DNA from: Misgurnus anguillicaudatus
Taxonomy: Eukaryota; Chordata; Actinopteri; Cypriniformes; Cobitidae
Length of the DNA stretch: 64,000 nucleotides
Direction: 5' to 3'
Assembly (NCBI RefSeq): GCF_027580225.2
Contig: NC_073354.2
Span: forward strand, 28,106,001-28,170,000
Under the pieces are notes generated by a model. That model was not told where the DNA came from and did no database searches. It was given only the letters and a program-made list of their open reading frames with translations. Below are positions 12,446 to 24,830 of this stretch, in pieces. The stretch's first letter is position 1. Each line of letters begins with the position of its first letter. A program made the position numbers and the translations under genes.

Positions 12446-13690
12446 TAGAGGTCTTCAACCTTTATCAGTCCAAGAACCGTTACCGTGAGTTCACACTAGC
12501 CACGTTTGAGGCGTCAAATTCGCATGTACCGCGCCTAGTTTGCCGCTTGGACAGTTTGAGTTTACTCGCTTCATTTGCGCGTTAAAGCCGCACGTGAAAT
12601 TCTAGTCATCGAGACATTCACGTGGAAATTCGCGTCATTAGAGAGGCTTCTGCGACTCCGCTCACTACCAGAGCAAGCTCCTGATTGGTTACCGCGGCGC
12701 GTTTTTGCGTCAAAGTTCACATTTTTCAACTCGCGCGTTTGCCGCGGCACTGCTCGATTCGCGCGAATGAAGCGGATTCGCGTCTACCGCGCTAAACTCT
12801 AAATTCCGCCCGCTTCGGACTCACAGCCTGTAAATTAACTCCTGTTAGCATTGCATTGTGCGCAAATCTTTCAAACATGTTAACTCTTTCCCGGCCATTG
12901 ACGAGTTCTCTCGTCAATCTGCAATACCGCTATTATCCACCAGGTTCCGCAACTTATAAAACCCGGAAGTATTGCCCTAGGGCAAACAGCTGTATGTCCG
13001 TGTATGTTTTAAAGATCGCTCTGCATCTGATCTCTATCAAAAGTCCTTCACAAAAATGGAATTATCTCAGCTTTCTGCTCAAAATTTGGTGTTTTTGATG
13101 AAACCTACACATATTTGAGAGGTGATAAAAACAGAACACATAAAGGTAGGATGAAACAGATTTTTTTTGTTTGAAAGCAGAGGGTCTGTTCTTTTAATTC
13201 ATATATTGTATGTTTATATATTTAAAAAAAGAGCATTTTCTGGAAGGCATTAAACTTTTGTGAAAATTATGAAAAATGCCGGCGGCGAAAGAGTTAAGGA
13301 GCGTCACATTTCCGGCTGACGTCAGAGGTATTCAGACCAATCACAACGTACAGATCAGCTGGCCAATCAAATACTTTTCAAATCCGTGCGTTTCAGGAAG
13401 AGAGTGAAATCTAGAGCTAGAAAAATGTACGGTATGTGGAAAATAGTGTTTTTTAACCATAAACCAACGTTGTTTTAGCAATGAAATAGGTGCTCTTTAA
13501 AATAATAATTTACTACATAACATTTGAACATGCTTTTTTATTTTAAGTTCTAATTATTAGTCTATTAATGCATTTTCGTTTGATGCCTAATTTTATTTTG
13601 CCAAAAATTACTTTGAATTCAAACAATATTTGGAAAACCACTGTTAACACCGCCATGTACCCCCAAGGATCCCTATGTTGAAGACCCTTG
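12446..13690. mobile_element. hAT-type element with nested inserts
   Basis: The ends TAGAGGTCTTCAAC and GTTGAAGACCCTTG are imperfect inverted repeats. The flanking 8-mers are ACCTAGAA and ACCTAGAG (7 of 8 identical), fitting hAT. Inside, about 12,485-12,830 is a CpG-rich piece related to 33,335-33,680, and 12,884-13,293 is a separate TTAA-flanked element. Confidence 0.7.
12884..13293. mobile_element. TTAA-flanked MITE (CTCTTTC ends), nested
   Basis: TTAA is present on both sides (12880-12883 and 13294-13297). The short inverted ends are CTCTTTCCCGGCC and GGCGGCGAAAGAG. C-starting ends in TTAA suggest piggyBac, with lower certainty. No transposase frame was seen. Confidence 0.7.
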
Positions 13691-13699
13691 ACCTAGAGT

Positions 13700-14410
13700 A
13701 CAAAAGTGTGACAACTTGCCCCAGACTCAACTACATTAAGAATACAAAAACCTGGGGCATACTTTCTGTGCACCAGCCTCCAAATTGACAAATTATTGTG
13801 CTTGATTTAAAGTTCACTCCACTTTTTATTAGTAGATTCTGAACAAACACAATCTTCAGCGTCTGAGTGTAATCACACTCCAGAAAACTTGCGAGTCAAC
13901 CACAGTCTCAACAGACTCTCACAGATAGCAATTATGAATCATTTAGCTACTCTGGATCTAAAAGCACTACGCTACTAAGCTACTGTACTGAAAACAAACA
14001 CAGGCCATTCGAATCTCACAGAGACTGAAGTTGGCGTGCATCATTCCATATTTTTCAGGCATTAGTTGAGCCACCTGGGAGCACCAGGTTCCCATGAGTG
14101 GGCGGTACAGTCGGGTCAAGCTGAGAGTGTGAAACCTTGGGCCCCGCATCAGCAGAACACACGGTGTATGGGAGTATACAAACAACACCTCTGTTTATAT
14201 GTACCCTAGGAAGCCTGGCACTGCCATATCAGGATTCATGCCGCTGCAGGTGGTGTCACAAAGATCACAGCGACAGCCTGGGCTTGCCTTTTGACACAAC
14301 ATCTTAACAGAAACGTAAGTCACCATATGGGATTTTGTCAGATGAAAATACACTACATTTTTGACGGAGGTGGCATTTAGCGGCTTTTGCATCTGAGCTC
14401 ATCACATACA
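13700..14410. other. No gene recognised
   Basis: Mixed-composition sequence without repeats that I could define and without a recognisable frame. Confidence 0.35.
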
Positions 14411-14412
14411 AC

Positions 14413-14638
14413 AATAGGCTTTATGCCCAGCTGCACTACTTCCTGAACTTCAGCCAGCTCATTGTTTTCTGTCTCCCATTATTGGACAAACTGATTAATC
14501 CAGGTGTGTCTGATTATTGTTGTTGTGATTACTGAGGTCAGGCACACCTGGATTAATCAGTTTGTCCAATAATGGCAGACAGGAAACAAGGAGCTGGCTG
14601 AAGTTCAGGAAGTAGTACAGCTGGGCATAAAGCCTATT
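14413..14638. repeat. Long near-perfect inverted repeat (hairpin)
   Basis: The left arm (about 14,413-14,516) and right arm (about 14,538-14,638) are complementary over roughly 100 bp with a few mismatches and small gaps. They are separated by an approximately 20-bp AT-rich spacer. Both arms carry GGACAAACTGATTAATCC or its complement. It is likely a foldback-type element or MITE. Confidence 0.85.
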
Positions 14639-14837
14639 CAATTTGGATTCTTTAGTAAATGCATCATGAAATATACTGCACATTTATGCATTATGATCAG
14701 CGGAAAACCTGTATTTGTGATCTGCTCAAAGCAGTCCAAAAGCATGAAAATGGCTTTACCTTTATGCATGCAAGCACTCTATTTGCCCCTAGCAACAACC
14801 CCAGTATGCTGCTATATTCTTATACATGTGACAGGTG

Positions 14838-14877
14838 ATAGACAGACAGACAGACAGACAGACTGACTGACTGACTG
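14838..14877. repeat. CAGA/CTGA tetranucleotide microsatellite
   Basis: A short run of GACA units passes directly into a run of GACT units, forming a compound tetranucleotide repeat. Confidence 0.9.
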
Positions 14878-14879
14878 CT

Positions 14880-16135
14880 AGCGTCTGGCTCCAAACAGGA
14901 TATCATGCAACACTCAAACCATCTCAATGTCACATGAAAAGCATAAACCACTTAATGTTAGGTATTAAGAATGAATGAGACTTAAAACGCCAGCAATAAA
15001 AAAGCGTAAGGCTAAGTGATTTCTTTGTGTTTATTTCTGAACTAACATTAAAAGTAAACAACTTACTCAAGCATTTGTTAATGACTTAAACACAAATCAA
15101 ATGCAAACTTTCATGACCAGTCAACAAAAGCATCATAGAAAATATAAAGCTACATTATCAAAAACAAAGATATGGTTTAAATAAAACCTGGTTAGTGCTT
15201 TCCCAGCAGTCTTTACACTTCAAATTTTGGAAAAACAAAGCCTTCAAATGTGCAAAAAAGACAATAAAGGGCCACAGGGTCTCCGTCTCCTCTGCCTGCT
15301 CGGAATCAGACAAGCAGAAAAATCCTAGGATCAGTACCACAAAACCTCCTTGAAATAACAAATGGAGAAAGGCAATGCAGCAACGAACAATTTCACTAGT
15401 TTTCCCCTCAAACACGCAGAAGGTTTATGTGTGTGCTTCACAGCATCAGCATCTTTATAATAATATGATGGGTCATGAGTTGAGATGTTAACTGAGGTAG
15501 TATTTCACATGATCGAGCTGGGACGTCAGCTATGCCGTGGGGCAGAGTGGGATTGGATTAGGGAAAGGCAATGCAGATGATCTACTGTAACGCGCACACA
15601 CACATCCCTGCAGAGCATCAACATCCCAAATACACAAGCACACCAGTTCAGTTCACATCACTTTATTCAGCAATCACTCAAAGTCCACTTAGAAAATTAT
15701 CAGTGTCATTTCAGTGCATTATTAACCAACAGATTTTATATGTGAACTCTTGTTAAAATATTTAATGAATTCTGTTATATAACAATAATCACAAAGTCAC
15801 GAACGAATATACCAAAAAAGCATACATCAGATCACAATGTGTGAGCGTAGACAATTTAGAAATAAAAATATTTACATTATTTTATTATTATTATTTAAAT
15901 AAATATGTTATTATGCATTTAATTATATTGATTACATATTTTTATAATCATTTAAAATGGAATTGCCATTATGCAAACAACAGTAATAATAAATAACAAA
16001 AACGTAATAAAAATTATTCAACAAAAATGCCAAATCAAAAACCAGCGAAATGGAGTAATTAATATTATTAAAATTCCAAAAGTAACATGTTTTAGTGATA
16101 TAAACTAAGGATAAGACTTTATAAACTTTGATATA
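14880..16135. other. No gene recognised
   Basis: AT-rich, especially 15,770-16,130. Frames are short and unlike known proteins. Confidence 0.4.
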
Positions 16136-16139
16136 TTAA

Positions 16140-17588
16140 AGGAATAGTCTACTCATTTTCAATATTATGTTATTACCTTAACTAAGAATTGTTGATACAT
16201 CCCTCTATCATCTGTGTGCGTGCACGTAAGCGCTGGAGCGCGCTGTGACGCTTCGATAGCATTTAGCTTAGCCCCATTCATTCAATGGTATCATTTAGAG
16301 ATAAAGTTAGAAGTGACCAAACACATCAACGTTTTTCCTATTTAAGACGAGTAGTTATACGAGCAAGTTTGGTGGTACAAAATAAAACGTAGCGCTTTTC
16401 TAAGCGGATTTAAAAGAGGAGCTATATTTTGTGTCGTAGTGGCTATTTTGGGAGTACTTCGACTCGCCTGAAAAGTCCGCTCCCCTTCTCCCTCTCATAA
16501 TGGGAGAGGGAGGGTGTTACTGCGCCATTTTTTTTAAATATGCTCATTTTCCAGCTCCCCATTTGATTTTTATCGTTTTGGAATCCATTTAGCTGATCTC
16601 CGGGTCTGGCGGTACCACTTTTAGCATTGCTTAGCATAATCCATTGAATCTGATTAGACCATTAGCATCGCGCTCAAAAACATCCAAAGTTTTGATATTT
16701 TTCCTATTTAAAGGTGCAGTGTGTACATTTTAACAGCATCTAGTGGTGAGGTTGGAATTGCAACCAACGGCTTAGTTCACTGCTCACCCCTCGCTTTAAA
16801 ACGCATAGAGAAGCTACGGTAGCTGCCACCGGACAAACACATCATCGGAGACAACCTAGTAAAAAAAATGTGTCCGTTAAGGGCTTCTGTAGAAAAATGG
16901 CGGCACAAAATGGCGACTTCCATGTAAGGGGATCCCTGGTGTATGTAGATAAAAAGGTCTCGTTCTAAGGTAATAAACACATAACGGTTCATTATGAAAG
17001 GTCCTTACACCCCTGAAAATATAGTTTTGTATATTATTGTGCATTTCTGTCAAGAGATCCTTCTAGAAAAAATTACACACTGCACCTTTAAAACTTGACT
17101 CTTCTGTAGTTGCATAATAATCATGCGTAATAATCAAGGACTTTGCTGCAACATCGCTGCAGCAGGTGCAACGATACCACGCAGCGCCTGAAAATATAGT
17201 CACCTTGGTAACTTTCGATAGCACAGGACTATTTTCGGCACTATGCAATATCACTACGCCTCCTGCAGCCATGCCACAGTAGCAAAGTCCTTGATTATTA
17301 TGCCAGAATGAATTAGTTCCTAGCCATATCGACCTAGAAAATCTCAATTTTTAATTTTTCGTCTGTCTTAATACACAATGTAACTACAGAAGAGTCAAGT
17401 TTTAAATAGGAAAAATATATATTTTTTTAGCGCAATGCTAATGGTCTAATCAGATTCAATGGATTATGCTAAGCTATGCTAAAAGACCTGGAGATCAGCT
17501 GCATAGATTCCAATATGGTAAAAATCAAATGTTTAACTCTAGGGGAGCTGGAAATTAACATATTTTTTTTTAAAAAGTGGAGTGAGCC
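16140..17588. mobile_element. TTAA-flanked composite element (AGGAATAGTC family)
   Basis: TTAA lies at both ends (16136-16139 and 17589-17592) with imperfect inverted ends (AGGAATAGTCTACTCATTTT on the left). The left and right sub-terminal blocks are diverged inverted copies: TTAGCATTGCTTAGCATAATCCATTG-type sequence recurs near 16,620 and 17,460. The centre holds the 16,712-17,087 insertion and a further palindrome whose arms (ACTTGACTCTTCTGTAGTT and complement) lie near 17,093 and 17,383. Confidence 0.7.
16712..17087. mobile_element. TTAA-flanked MITE (AGGTGCAGTG family), copy 2
   Basis: Inverted ends AGGTGCAGTGTGTA and complement, with TTAA on both sides (16708-16711 and 17088-17091). It closely matches the ends of 6,725-8,059 and the whole of 33,756-34,121. 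It has no nested insertion, so it shows the compact form of the family. Confidence 0.85.
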
Positions 17589-17756
17589 TTAAAGTCTTAA
17601 ACCCTATGCTAATTTGCACTGCTCTGGTCGTGGTAGATTGTGTTGGTCATTATGGAAATTATGTTGCACCCGTGTTTTTTTTTATGTGCACCTTGTCAGT
17701 AAATCACCTGCAGAATTTTCCCCTCCCATTGGTGCTTTTTTAAAATTGCACTCTTA

Positions 17757-17980
17757 GCCCTGGAAAATACGTAAAAAATACTGTGTACACGAACATACGC
17801 TCACGGTTGAACACACCTTGTTGCAAAGCATAGTTTATTTTACTCGTACATGTGCACAGATGTCCGATGGATGTGCATTGTGACAAAATGCAATGCCTCT
17901 CCTGGGCTACATAATACATTATTCTGTATGCGCATGCGTGGCCTACATGTACAAAGTATGCATGATTACAAACACTGTAC
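17757..17980. repeat. Dispersed repeat, related to 6,121-6,720
   Basis: The order of short conserved blocks (TGTACACGAACATACGC, then GTTTATTTTACTCGTACATG, then CTCCTGGGCTACATA) matches 6,245-6,400. The copy is cut at its right end by the 17,981 transposon. Confidence 0.6.
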
Positions 17981-18907
17981 AGGTGATTCTCACGAAACCA
18001 TTGAAACACCACGGCACTAATGATTTTAGCTTTAAAATGTGTAATATAGTAACATTAAAAAGCATCAGAATTAACACAATACTGTGTTCTACCTTGCACA
18101 ATGTGTGATTTCAACATAAGAATTTATAATTGTAAATTTTATCTCATTTTCTGCTGAAATTCTCATTACCGCAATGTGTCCGGCTGTGTTTGAACATGCG
18201 TTATGTTGTAACTTAATTAAATTAACACAAAAATATTAAGAAAAAAAATAAATGGATGTTTTGCTAGACTACTTTAGATGACAGAAAAAATATTAACTGA
18301 ATATTCATGTATAATAATAATGAAGAAAAATTAGGAAAATGATGTGTCCATGCCTAATGTTCTCATCCTCCGCAACACTTTTTGAGAACAGTTTAAGCAC
18401 ACATACAGAATTTTAATAAAGTTTGATTTTGAGTGACCAAGCACATGGACCAGTTACTTCAAGATGGCTACCAGGTAAGATAATTTTTTTACAGTTAATT
18501 TGAAATATTGTCTTGTCAGAATGCTTACACGACATTTTGATTATCATTACCGCAACAGATGCTTATTAAATGTTAATGTAATTAATAGAAGCATAATACT
18601 TTGATTTTAAATTCATGTGCAGAATCTCCAAATTATGTTCTTTCAGGTTTGTCATGTCATTTTGAAAATATGTCAGTGTTGATGTTTTCTGACTGTTGTG
18701 GTAATGAGATTTTTTAGGACAAATTTTACATATTTACAATTAAATGTTACAAAAAGTGTTAAATGATAAGTAAAAGTTTTTAAATTAATGTTCCCATTTA
18801 CTCCAGACTTTGTTTTTCAATGTCTAGTGGGAAAAAAAGTAAATTTAAGCAATTTTTACATTTTCATGCTTGACATTTTTAAAACCAAGTTTTCGTGAGA
18901 ATCACCC
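17981..18907. mobile_element. Nonautonomous DNA transposon, 4-bp TSD (copy 2)
   Basis: Same family as 241-1,156, similar end to end with a few percent mismatches and small indels. The ends are AGGTGATTCTCACGAAA and its complement, with one terminal mismatch. GTAC flanks both sides as the 4-bp duplication. It shares the three ATTACCGCAA-type motifs, one mutated. It splits a dispersed repeat on its left. Confidence 0.8.
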
Positions 18908-18909
18908 GT

Positions 18910-20960
18910 ACACAGACCCTTGGAGTGTAAAAACTGAGCTATACTTCTAGCTTTACGCTATTATCATTTCTATCTGAAACCTTCAGCTAAATATGAACAT
19001 TCTTATGTAGCGACAATGCAAAAACTTCTCTCATCATCAATAAAACCAACATCATCATAAACTTTTCTAAAAAGAGTCTTATGAACAAACTAATTCTAAA
19101 ATCAGTCCATGATGCTGCATGCCTATAGATCTGTGAAGATTTGTGATGTCCAAGATGTGAAGACAAACCTGGAAACTATAGAAGTCTAAAGATTATACAA
19201 ACATACTTTTGTGATAGTGTTCCTAAAATAAACAGCAGGCAAATGGTTTAGGGGAATGACCTCATTGTTTTGGCATCTCTAAAGCGTAAGACTTGCGAGA
19301 CTCGTCTTACAGAAACCACTTTAACACAGGCGACTGTCAAATACAGACACGGAAAACATGTAAAAATCAAATCAGTTTCTTTTGTATAGCGCTTTTTACA
19401 ACACATCATTTTAAAGCAGCTATAAAGCAAGAAGAAAAAGCAGCAAGAAAATGGTTCCCAAAGACCTAATCGTCATAAATTGTAATTCGAAATAGATTCA
19501 GCATAGACAAGAAAAAACACACCAACTTCACCACTAAGCTAATTTATACTGAAAGGAACAACAGCCACATCACACAGCATCTGTTAAAGATACAAGCAAG
19601 CACATTATTGTTAAACACGCAAACTACGGTTCAGCAAAACATCAAAACCCAGTCAACTGAAACCCAGGCGTTGTGTGAGACAGCACAATGCCATTTAAAA
19701 TCTATTGACTCGTTACACCTGTGATATAAAAATACAAACATATCACTTATGATACCTATTCATGGGTCAACTTTAGTGCAGTTTTAAACAGCTGTACGTT
19801 ATTAGACACCAAACACTGTACTACAGTTTCACACAGTATGGGCTACTGTAACTTTGGTCCACTTACTCCTTATTTTGTGCCTCAGGCTATCCATTAAAAC
19901 TAATTTTATCACAAGCTGGTTCAAGTAACATCTAATATTGACTAGCTTAGGCCCTTTTAAGTTTATAACCCAAGCAACAGAAGCCAAAGGATACGGTTAA
20001 CCGTTTCCTATTTTTACCCTGACTTCAGGGAACACTGAGATTAGCCATCAAGAAAGGCAAAGAGTTCAATTACTCCGCCATCTGCTTGTGAAAGCGAAAT
20101 ATCTAGCATTTACACACAAGAATTCCTCCACTTCACACCGCTTTCATACTCACACGTCATGCGTCATCGCTGCGTGTTGTATATCTCCACCCTTGAGGAT
20201 CTCCTGTTCTTCTTTAGACTCTCCAGCGCCTTTCGAGTCTGAAGCGTCCTGTAAGCCTTCAAACCTCTTGACGGGTCTGTGAGACGCAGAGACAAAGCCG
20301 GCAAGATTTTCGTCTGATAGGACCCCTCCCTCAAGACTAAAACGGGCCGACTAGGCAGCCCCCTAAAAAAATCCCCTCGGCCCAAAATAAACCTGCTGAC
20401 TGAAGGGCATCATGATATGAGCTCACTTAAATTCTTCTTCCTCTGTCTCACATATCTCATTCGTTTCCCAACTGGGGCAGTGGAGCACTGACAGTTCATT
20501 TAATGGCTGGTAAATCAAATGATATGCGGTACAGTACTATGACTTGTAACTTTGACATATGTTCCTGTGAATGGTGCTTCATGCAAAAATACTAATGGAA
20601 TACTTCAGTGGAACTGCATTTATAAACAAACACAGATGACTGTGTTTTTAAAAAAAAGCCATCTAAGGAATATTTCATTATTTACTCATCCTCATGTCAA
20701 TCCAAACCAAATTTTTCCATAAACACAGCTTTTGTTGTACAATGACGGTTTAAATTGATGGTTTATTTAGTTCAAAAAATTAAATAAAAGCACCAAAAGC
20801 ATAAGTCATATGATAGGTCTGGGGGAACAAACAAAAAATTAAACATTATTCCCCCATTATCCTCTCTACTGAACCTCCAAGGTTCTCACACCTTAGTTAA
20901 CTTCAAATTCAAGTACCTTTCAAGGACTTTCCAGGTCCAGTACTCTCAAATTTAAAGACT
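18910..20960. other. No gene recognised
   Basis: Mostly unique-looking AT-rich sequence. About 19,380-19,420 has a short piece (TATAGCGCTTTTTACAA) like the tail of a fish interspersed repeat. About 20,160-20,390 is less AT-rich but has no recognisable protein. Confidence 0.4.
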
Positions 20961-20964
20961 AAAT

Positions 20965-21300
20965 GTGGGGACACATTTTAAATGAGAGCAAGGTTACATC
21001 GAGTTACCTTTTAAGATACATTGTTACAGTTCCCTTTTGAGGAAACTTGCGCTGCGTCATTGCTGTGACACTTTGGGGATGCTTCCAGGGGTACGTGCGT
21101 CTGAATGTGTACATCAAATTCAACCAATGGTGAGGCTTAACGACAAAGATAGGGTGACGCGGGAGCCAGAAAGTATATTGCTTTCTGAAATATTGCCAAA
21201 GTCGGCGTTACAGGGACGCAGAAGTATGGCAAGTGAGAGTATACGCAGTGTCTCGTTCCCTTCTCAGGGAACAACAGTTACATATGTAACCAGAGACGTT
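20965..21300. repeat. Degenerate interspersed repeat
   Basis: The stretch contains paired phrases (CAGTTCCCTTTTGAGGAAAC, then TCGTTCCCTTCTCAGGGAAC) and the palindrome GTTACATATGTAACC near its right end. The layout looks like a worn fish interspersed repeat, but the boundaries are uncertain. Confidence 0.4.
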
Positions 21301-21610
21301 TTTATGTGTCAAACACAAAAATGCAAAAAAGCATTTTGGTATGAATCAACATTCACATACAAAAGATATAAGCATTTAAAGCGAACAGTTTAAAAAAAAG
21401 TCTAGAATTTTTATGATATTATCCTACACTACACAGGGAATAATATGGATTTTTCTTGCATAAAATAGATTCAAGCACTTTCAATGTCCTGTATCTATGC
21501 ATGTATATTTTCAAAAACTTCCCAGGGCCTTGACATTGTTTCCCCCAGAATCACAAATTTTCAAGGATTTCAAGGACCCGTGGGATCCCTGAAGCTCACA
21601 TGTACACACT

Positions 21611-22265
21611 AAAAATGCTGGGTTATTTTCATCCAAGCATTGGGTTAGATAGGGACAAACCCAGCCATTGGGTAAATTAACCCAAGAAATATTTATATTT
21701 GACCCAACAATGAGTTGCATTTTAAAACAAGCATTTTAAGTCAAAACAACCCAGCCAGCACAGTTTAAATTACAACTCAAAGGGTTGAGTTTGTCCCGTT
21801 TTGACCCAACCCTGGGTTGAAAATAACCCAGCATTTTTAAAAGCGTATACTCTAAAACCGCTAGGTTATTTTTAACCTAGCGTTAAGTCAGAAAGGGACA
21901 AACCCAGTCGCTTAACCAAAAAAAATATATATATATATTTGAATTTGACCCAACAATGTGTTAAAACAACACAGAATTTTAGGTTGAAACAACCCAAAAC
22001 ACGTTAAATTGCAACCCAGCAGGTTGGGTTTGTCCGTTTTTGATCCAGTGCTGGGTTAAAAATAATTACATGGTGAGTTATTTTTAACCCAGCGTTGGGT
22101 CAAAAAGGAAAAAACCTGACTTACTGGTTTAAATTAACCTGGAAAATGTTTATATTTGACTCAACAACCCTGAATTTTGGGTTGACCCAGTATAGGTTAT
22201 ATCACAACCCAATGGGTTGGGGTCGTCTCTTTTTGACCCAATGCTGGGTTGAAAAAAACAGCATT
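21611..22265. repeat. Three head-to-tail copies of an AACCCAGC-ended MITE
   Basis: Each roughly 200-230-bp unit (about 21,611-21,838, 21,849-22,064 and 22,069-22,265) begins with a TGGGTTATTTT-like end. Each ends with the complement and carries internal GACAAACCCA and TTTGACCCAACAATG blocks. The first unit is the best preserved (AAAAATGCTGGGTTATTTT ends). Similar words occur at 12,040-12,265 and about 44,820-44,900. Confidence 0.75.
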
Positions 22266-22269
22266 TTTT

Positions 22270-22947
22270 AACAAACAATATCAGAAGTAACAACATAAAC
22301 AAGTGGCTTTTGTGGAAAACATGCAACTTCCGGTAAAGTAAATTTTAAAGTAAATAAACAACACGTAGATTACCTAGGAAACCAAACATTTGTTATTTTC
22401 GACGAGGTATTTGTTAAAGAGTTCATTTTAGCAACTAGTCAGACCATTTTAGCAACTAGTCAGACCAACTAGTCAGCATATTTTATAGACGATTTCAGCA
22501 GTAACAACATAAACAAGCGGCTTTCAGGGAAAACACGTAACTTCCGGTAAACTCCGCTGAGAATAAATAAAAACAAAGTCTTTTTAAAGTAAAAAGTAAA
22601 TAAACAACACGTAGATTACCTAGGAAGCCAAAACATTTGTTATTTTCGACGAGGTATTTGTTCAAGAGTTCAGTTTAGCAACTAGTCAGACCATTTTAGC
22701 AACTAGTCAGACCAACTAGTCAGCATATTTTATAGACGATTTCAGCAGTAACAACATAAACAAGCGGCTTTCAGGGAAAACACGTAACTTCCGGTAAACT
22801 CCGCTGAGAATAAATAAAAACAAAGTCTTTTTAAAGTAAAAAGTAAATAAACAACACGTAGATTACCTAGGAAGCCAAAACATTTGTTATTTTCGACGAG
22901 GTATTTGTTCAAGAGTTCAGTTTAGCAACTAGTCAGACCATTTAACG
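22270..22947. repeat. Tandem duplication, 247-bp unit, about 2.7 copies
   Basis: The anchor CAGACCAACTAGTCAGCAT recurs at 22,461 and 22,708, a spacing of 247 bp. The last two units are nearly identical. The first lacks about 33 bp internally and is more diverged. Each unit has an internal direct repeat (TTTAGCAACTAGTCAGACC). Its low divergence suggests recent expansion. Confidence 0.85.
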
Positions 22948-23087
22948 AAAACAGAATCTGGAAGTAAAGTTCCGACCAGACGCGTAATCGCGTCACCGCA
23001 CGTGCGTCCGATGAAACCGTCCATAGAGCGTAATCAAGATCTGGATATCAAAACAGAATCAAGTTGTCATCGAAGGCAACCAGAGAA

Positions 23088-23205
23088 TTGCGTTGGCAAA
23101 ACGTCATGGGTTCGATTTACACATACTGATAAAATGTACACCTTGAAAAGTACTGTAAGTCACTTTGGATAAAAGCGGACGCCAAATTAATACATGTAAA
23201 ATGTA
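23088..23205 (+). repeat. SINE 3' part (tRNA-derived family)
   Basis: A degenerate box-B-like CATGGGTTCGATT is followed by the conserved tail TGTAAGTCACTTTGGATAAA, a hallmark of common fish SINEs. The 5' head is worn. Confidence 0.65.
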
Positions 23206-23209
23206 ATGC

Positions 23210-24825
23210 CTGGTTACTATAAGCTGTTGTTGTATAACAACATATAACAATTTCTTAAATGTCACCTTTTGTGTTTCTTGGAAATAATTAGAAGCATAAG
23301 GGTTATTGACGTGAGAGTAAAAAATGACTGGAAGTTTCAGGTATGCAAATTACAGTTCATGTTTGAACCAGCAACTCCGTTTTCTTCATCATTAATAGAT
23401 CAAGTTCAAAGACCTTCTGAGTTTTTTATTTACCTCACCATCGACCTTACAGTCGCATCTGCTCTCAAATGTCCCAAGTGCTGATAAAAAGAGAGGTTAA
23501 AGACTTTGACCCTCAACTTGTAAAGTCTATTTCCACCCTGGTTAGCAACTTCAATACAGTAATGGAACTGGCAGGAAAGGAGTTAGTCCTTCGGTCAGTG
23601 GAGACTTTTCTGAAGTAACCATAGAGAGAGGCACTGCGGTGAAATTTTATCCTTGAAAGAAAACGAAACCAAACTGCAAGTCCGACAGCATAAATTCAAA
23701 CAGAGGGCCACCATTAAGAAGATCTTTTAAAATGCAGACAGCCCTGAATCTCTCTCCAGCTAACCTTTTATCCCGCTTCATTTGTTGAACGGGTCTCTAT
23801 GGTGACTTGGCCCTGTTCTTCCCCTGAAGAGATGGGCCCGCTGGACTTGGGAGATCAGAATACAAACCGTTGCCTTTCCCACACTATATGGGCTTTAGTA
23901 AAAATATTCAAAAGGAGAGCCAAACCAGTTTCACCACTTCTGGTCTGGAACAGTTGAAGGTTTTTGTGAATCAAGTGAAGCTTGGGTGAAATCCAATGGT
24001 AGCCACCAGATGCTGAAAAAGAGGGTTGATACCAAAGGAGCGATATGATAAATCAAATCGATTGTGAATCTGTCAAAGTTCGATATGAATTTTCAAAATG
24101 ACAATTTTGCGGCCAGGAGTGTTTTTGCTAGCAACGGGGTGTTGCCAAAACAACTTGGAGTTAAAGCATGTTGCGAAATGCAGTTTTTCTTCTTTGTATT
24201 TGTAAATGTTGCCAAACATGTCTCACTGAATACAACAATTGCTACGAATGTGACAATCAAACAACATCCGGTGACTTTTACTGCCGAAAAAATCTATCCG
24301 AACCCCATTTCTGAACATAAGCCATGAAAACTACTAGACAGTAATTCTAATGTGCAATGCAAAGAACAGAGTCAGACAGTGTTGCCAAACTTCTGTCTAG
24401 CTGTTGGCAAAATGCTGACTAGTCAGAAAAATGTCCAGCTTCTCAGGAGATACAACTACGATCTCTGACCATCAGCATTCTGATTTCTGTAAGAGCCAAG
24501 TAATCAAAAGCTTTCAAGTGCACTTTGTCTTCCATGTCATCCAGTTTGCTACACAGCATATTCACTACATACCTTTCAATTAGACCCTTCTATAATCCCT
24601 TCAGCAGACCCACAAACTTAAATCAGCCATATTTACCATTAACATTGTGAAAACTTGAGGCACCGGTACCCTTTTGATGAAAAATGGGTCTAAACATAGA
24701 AGTCATTTTTTATAGTTCTGACCCGGTCAACAAAAAACCCAGGCTGACCTCGGAGCTGTCACTCAGCTTGGCAGCAGCTTTCAACAAGCAAAAGCTGGAT
24801 CTACCGCTTCATTGACTCTGAGACC
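23210..24825. other. No gene recognised
   Basis: Unique-looking intronic sequence preceding the satellite array. No credible exon was seen. Confidence 0.4.
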
Positions 24826-24830
24826 ATAAT

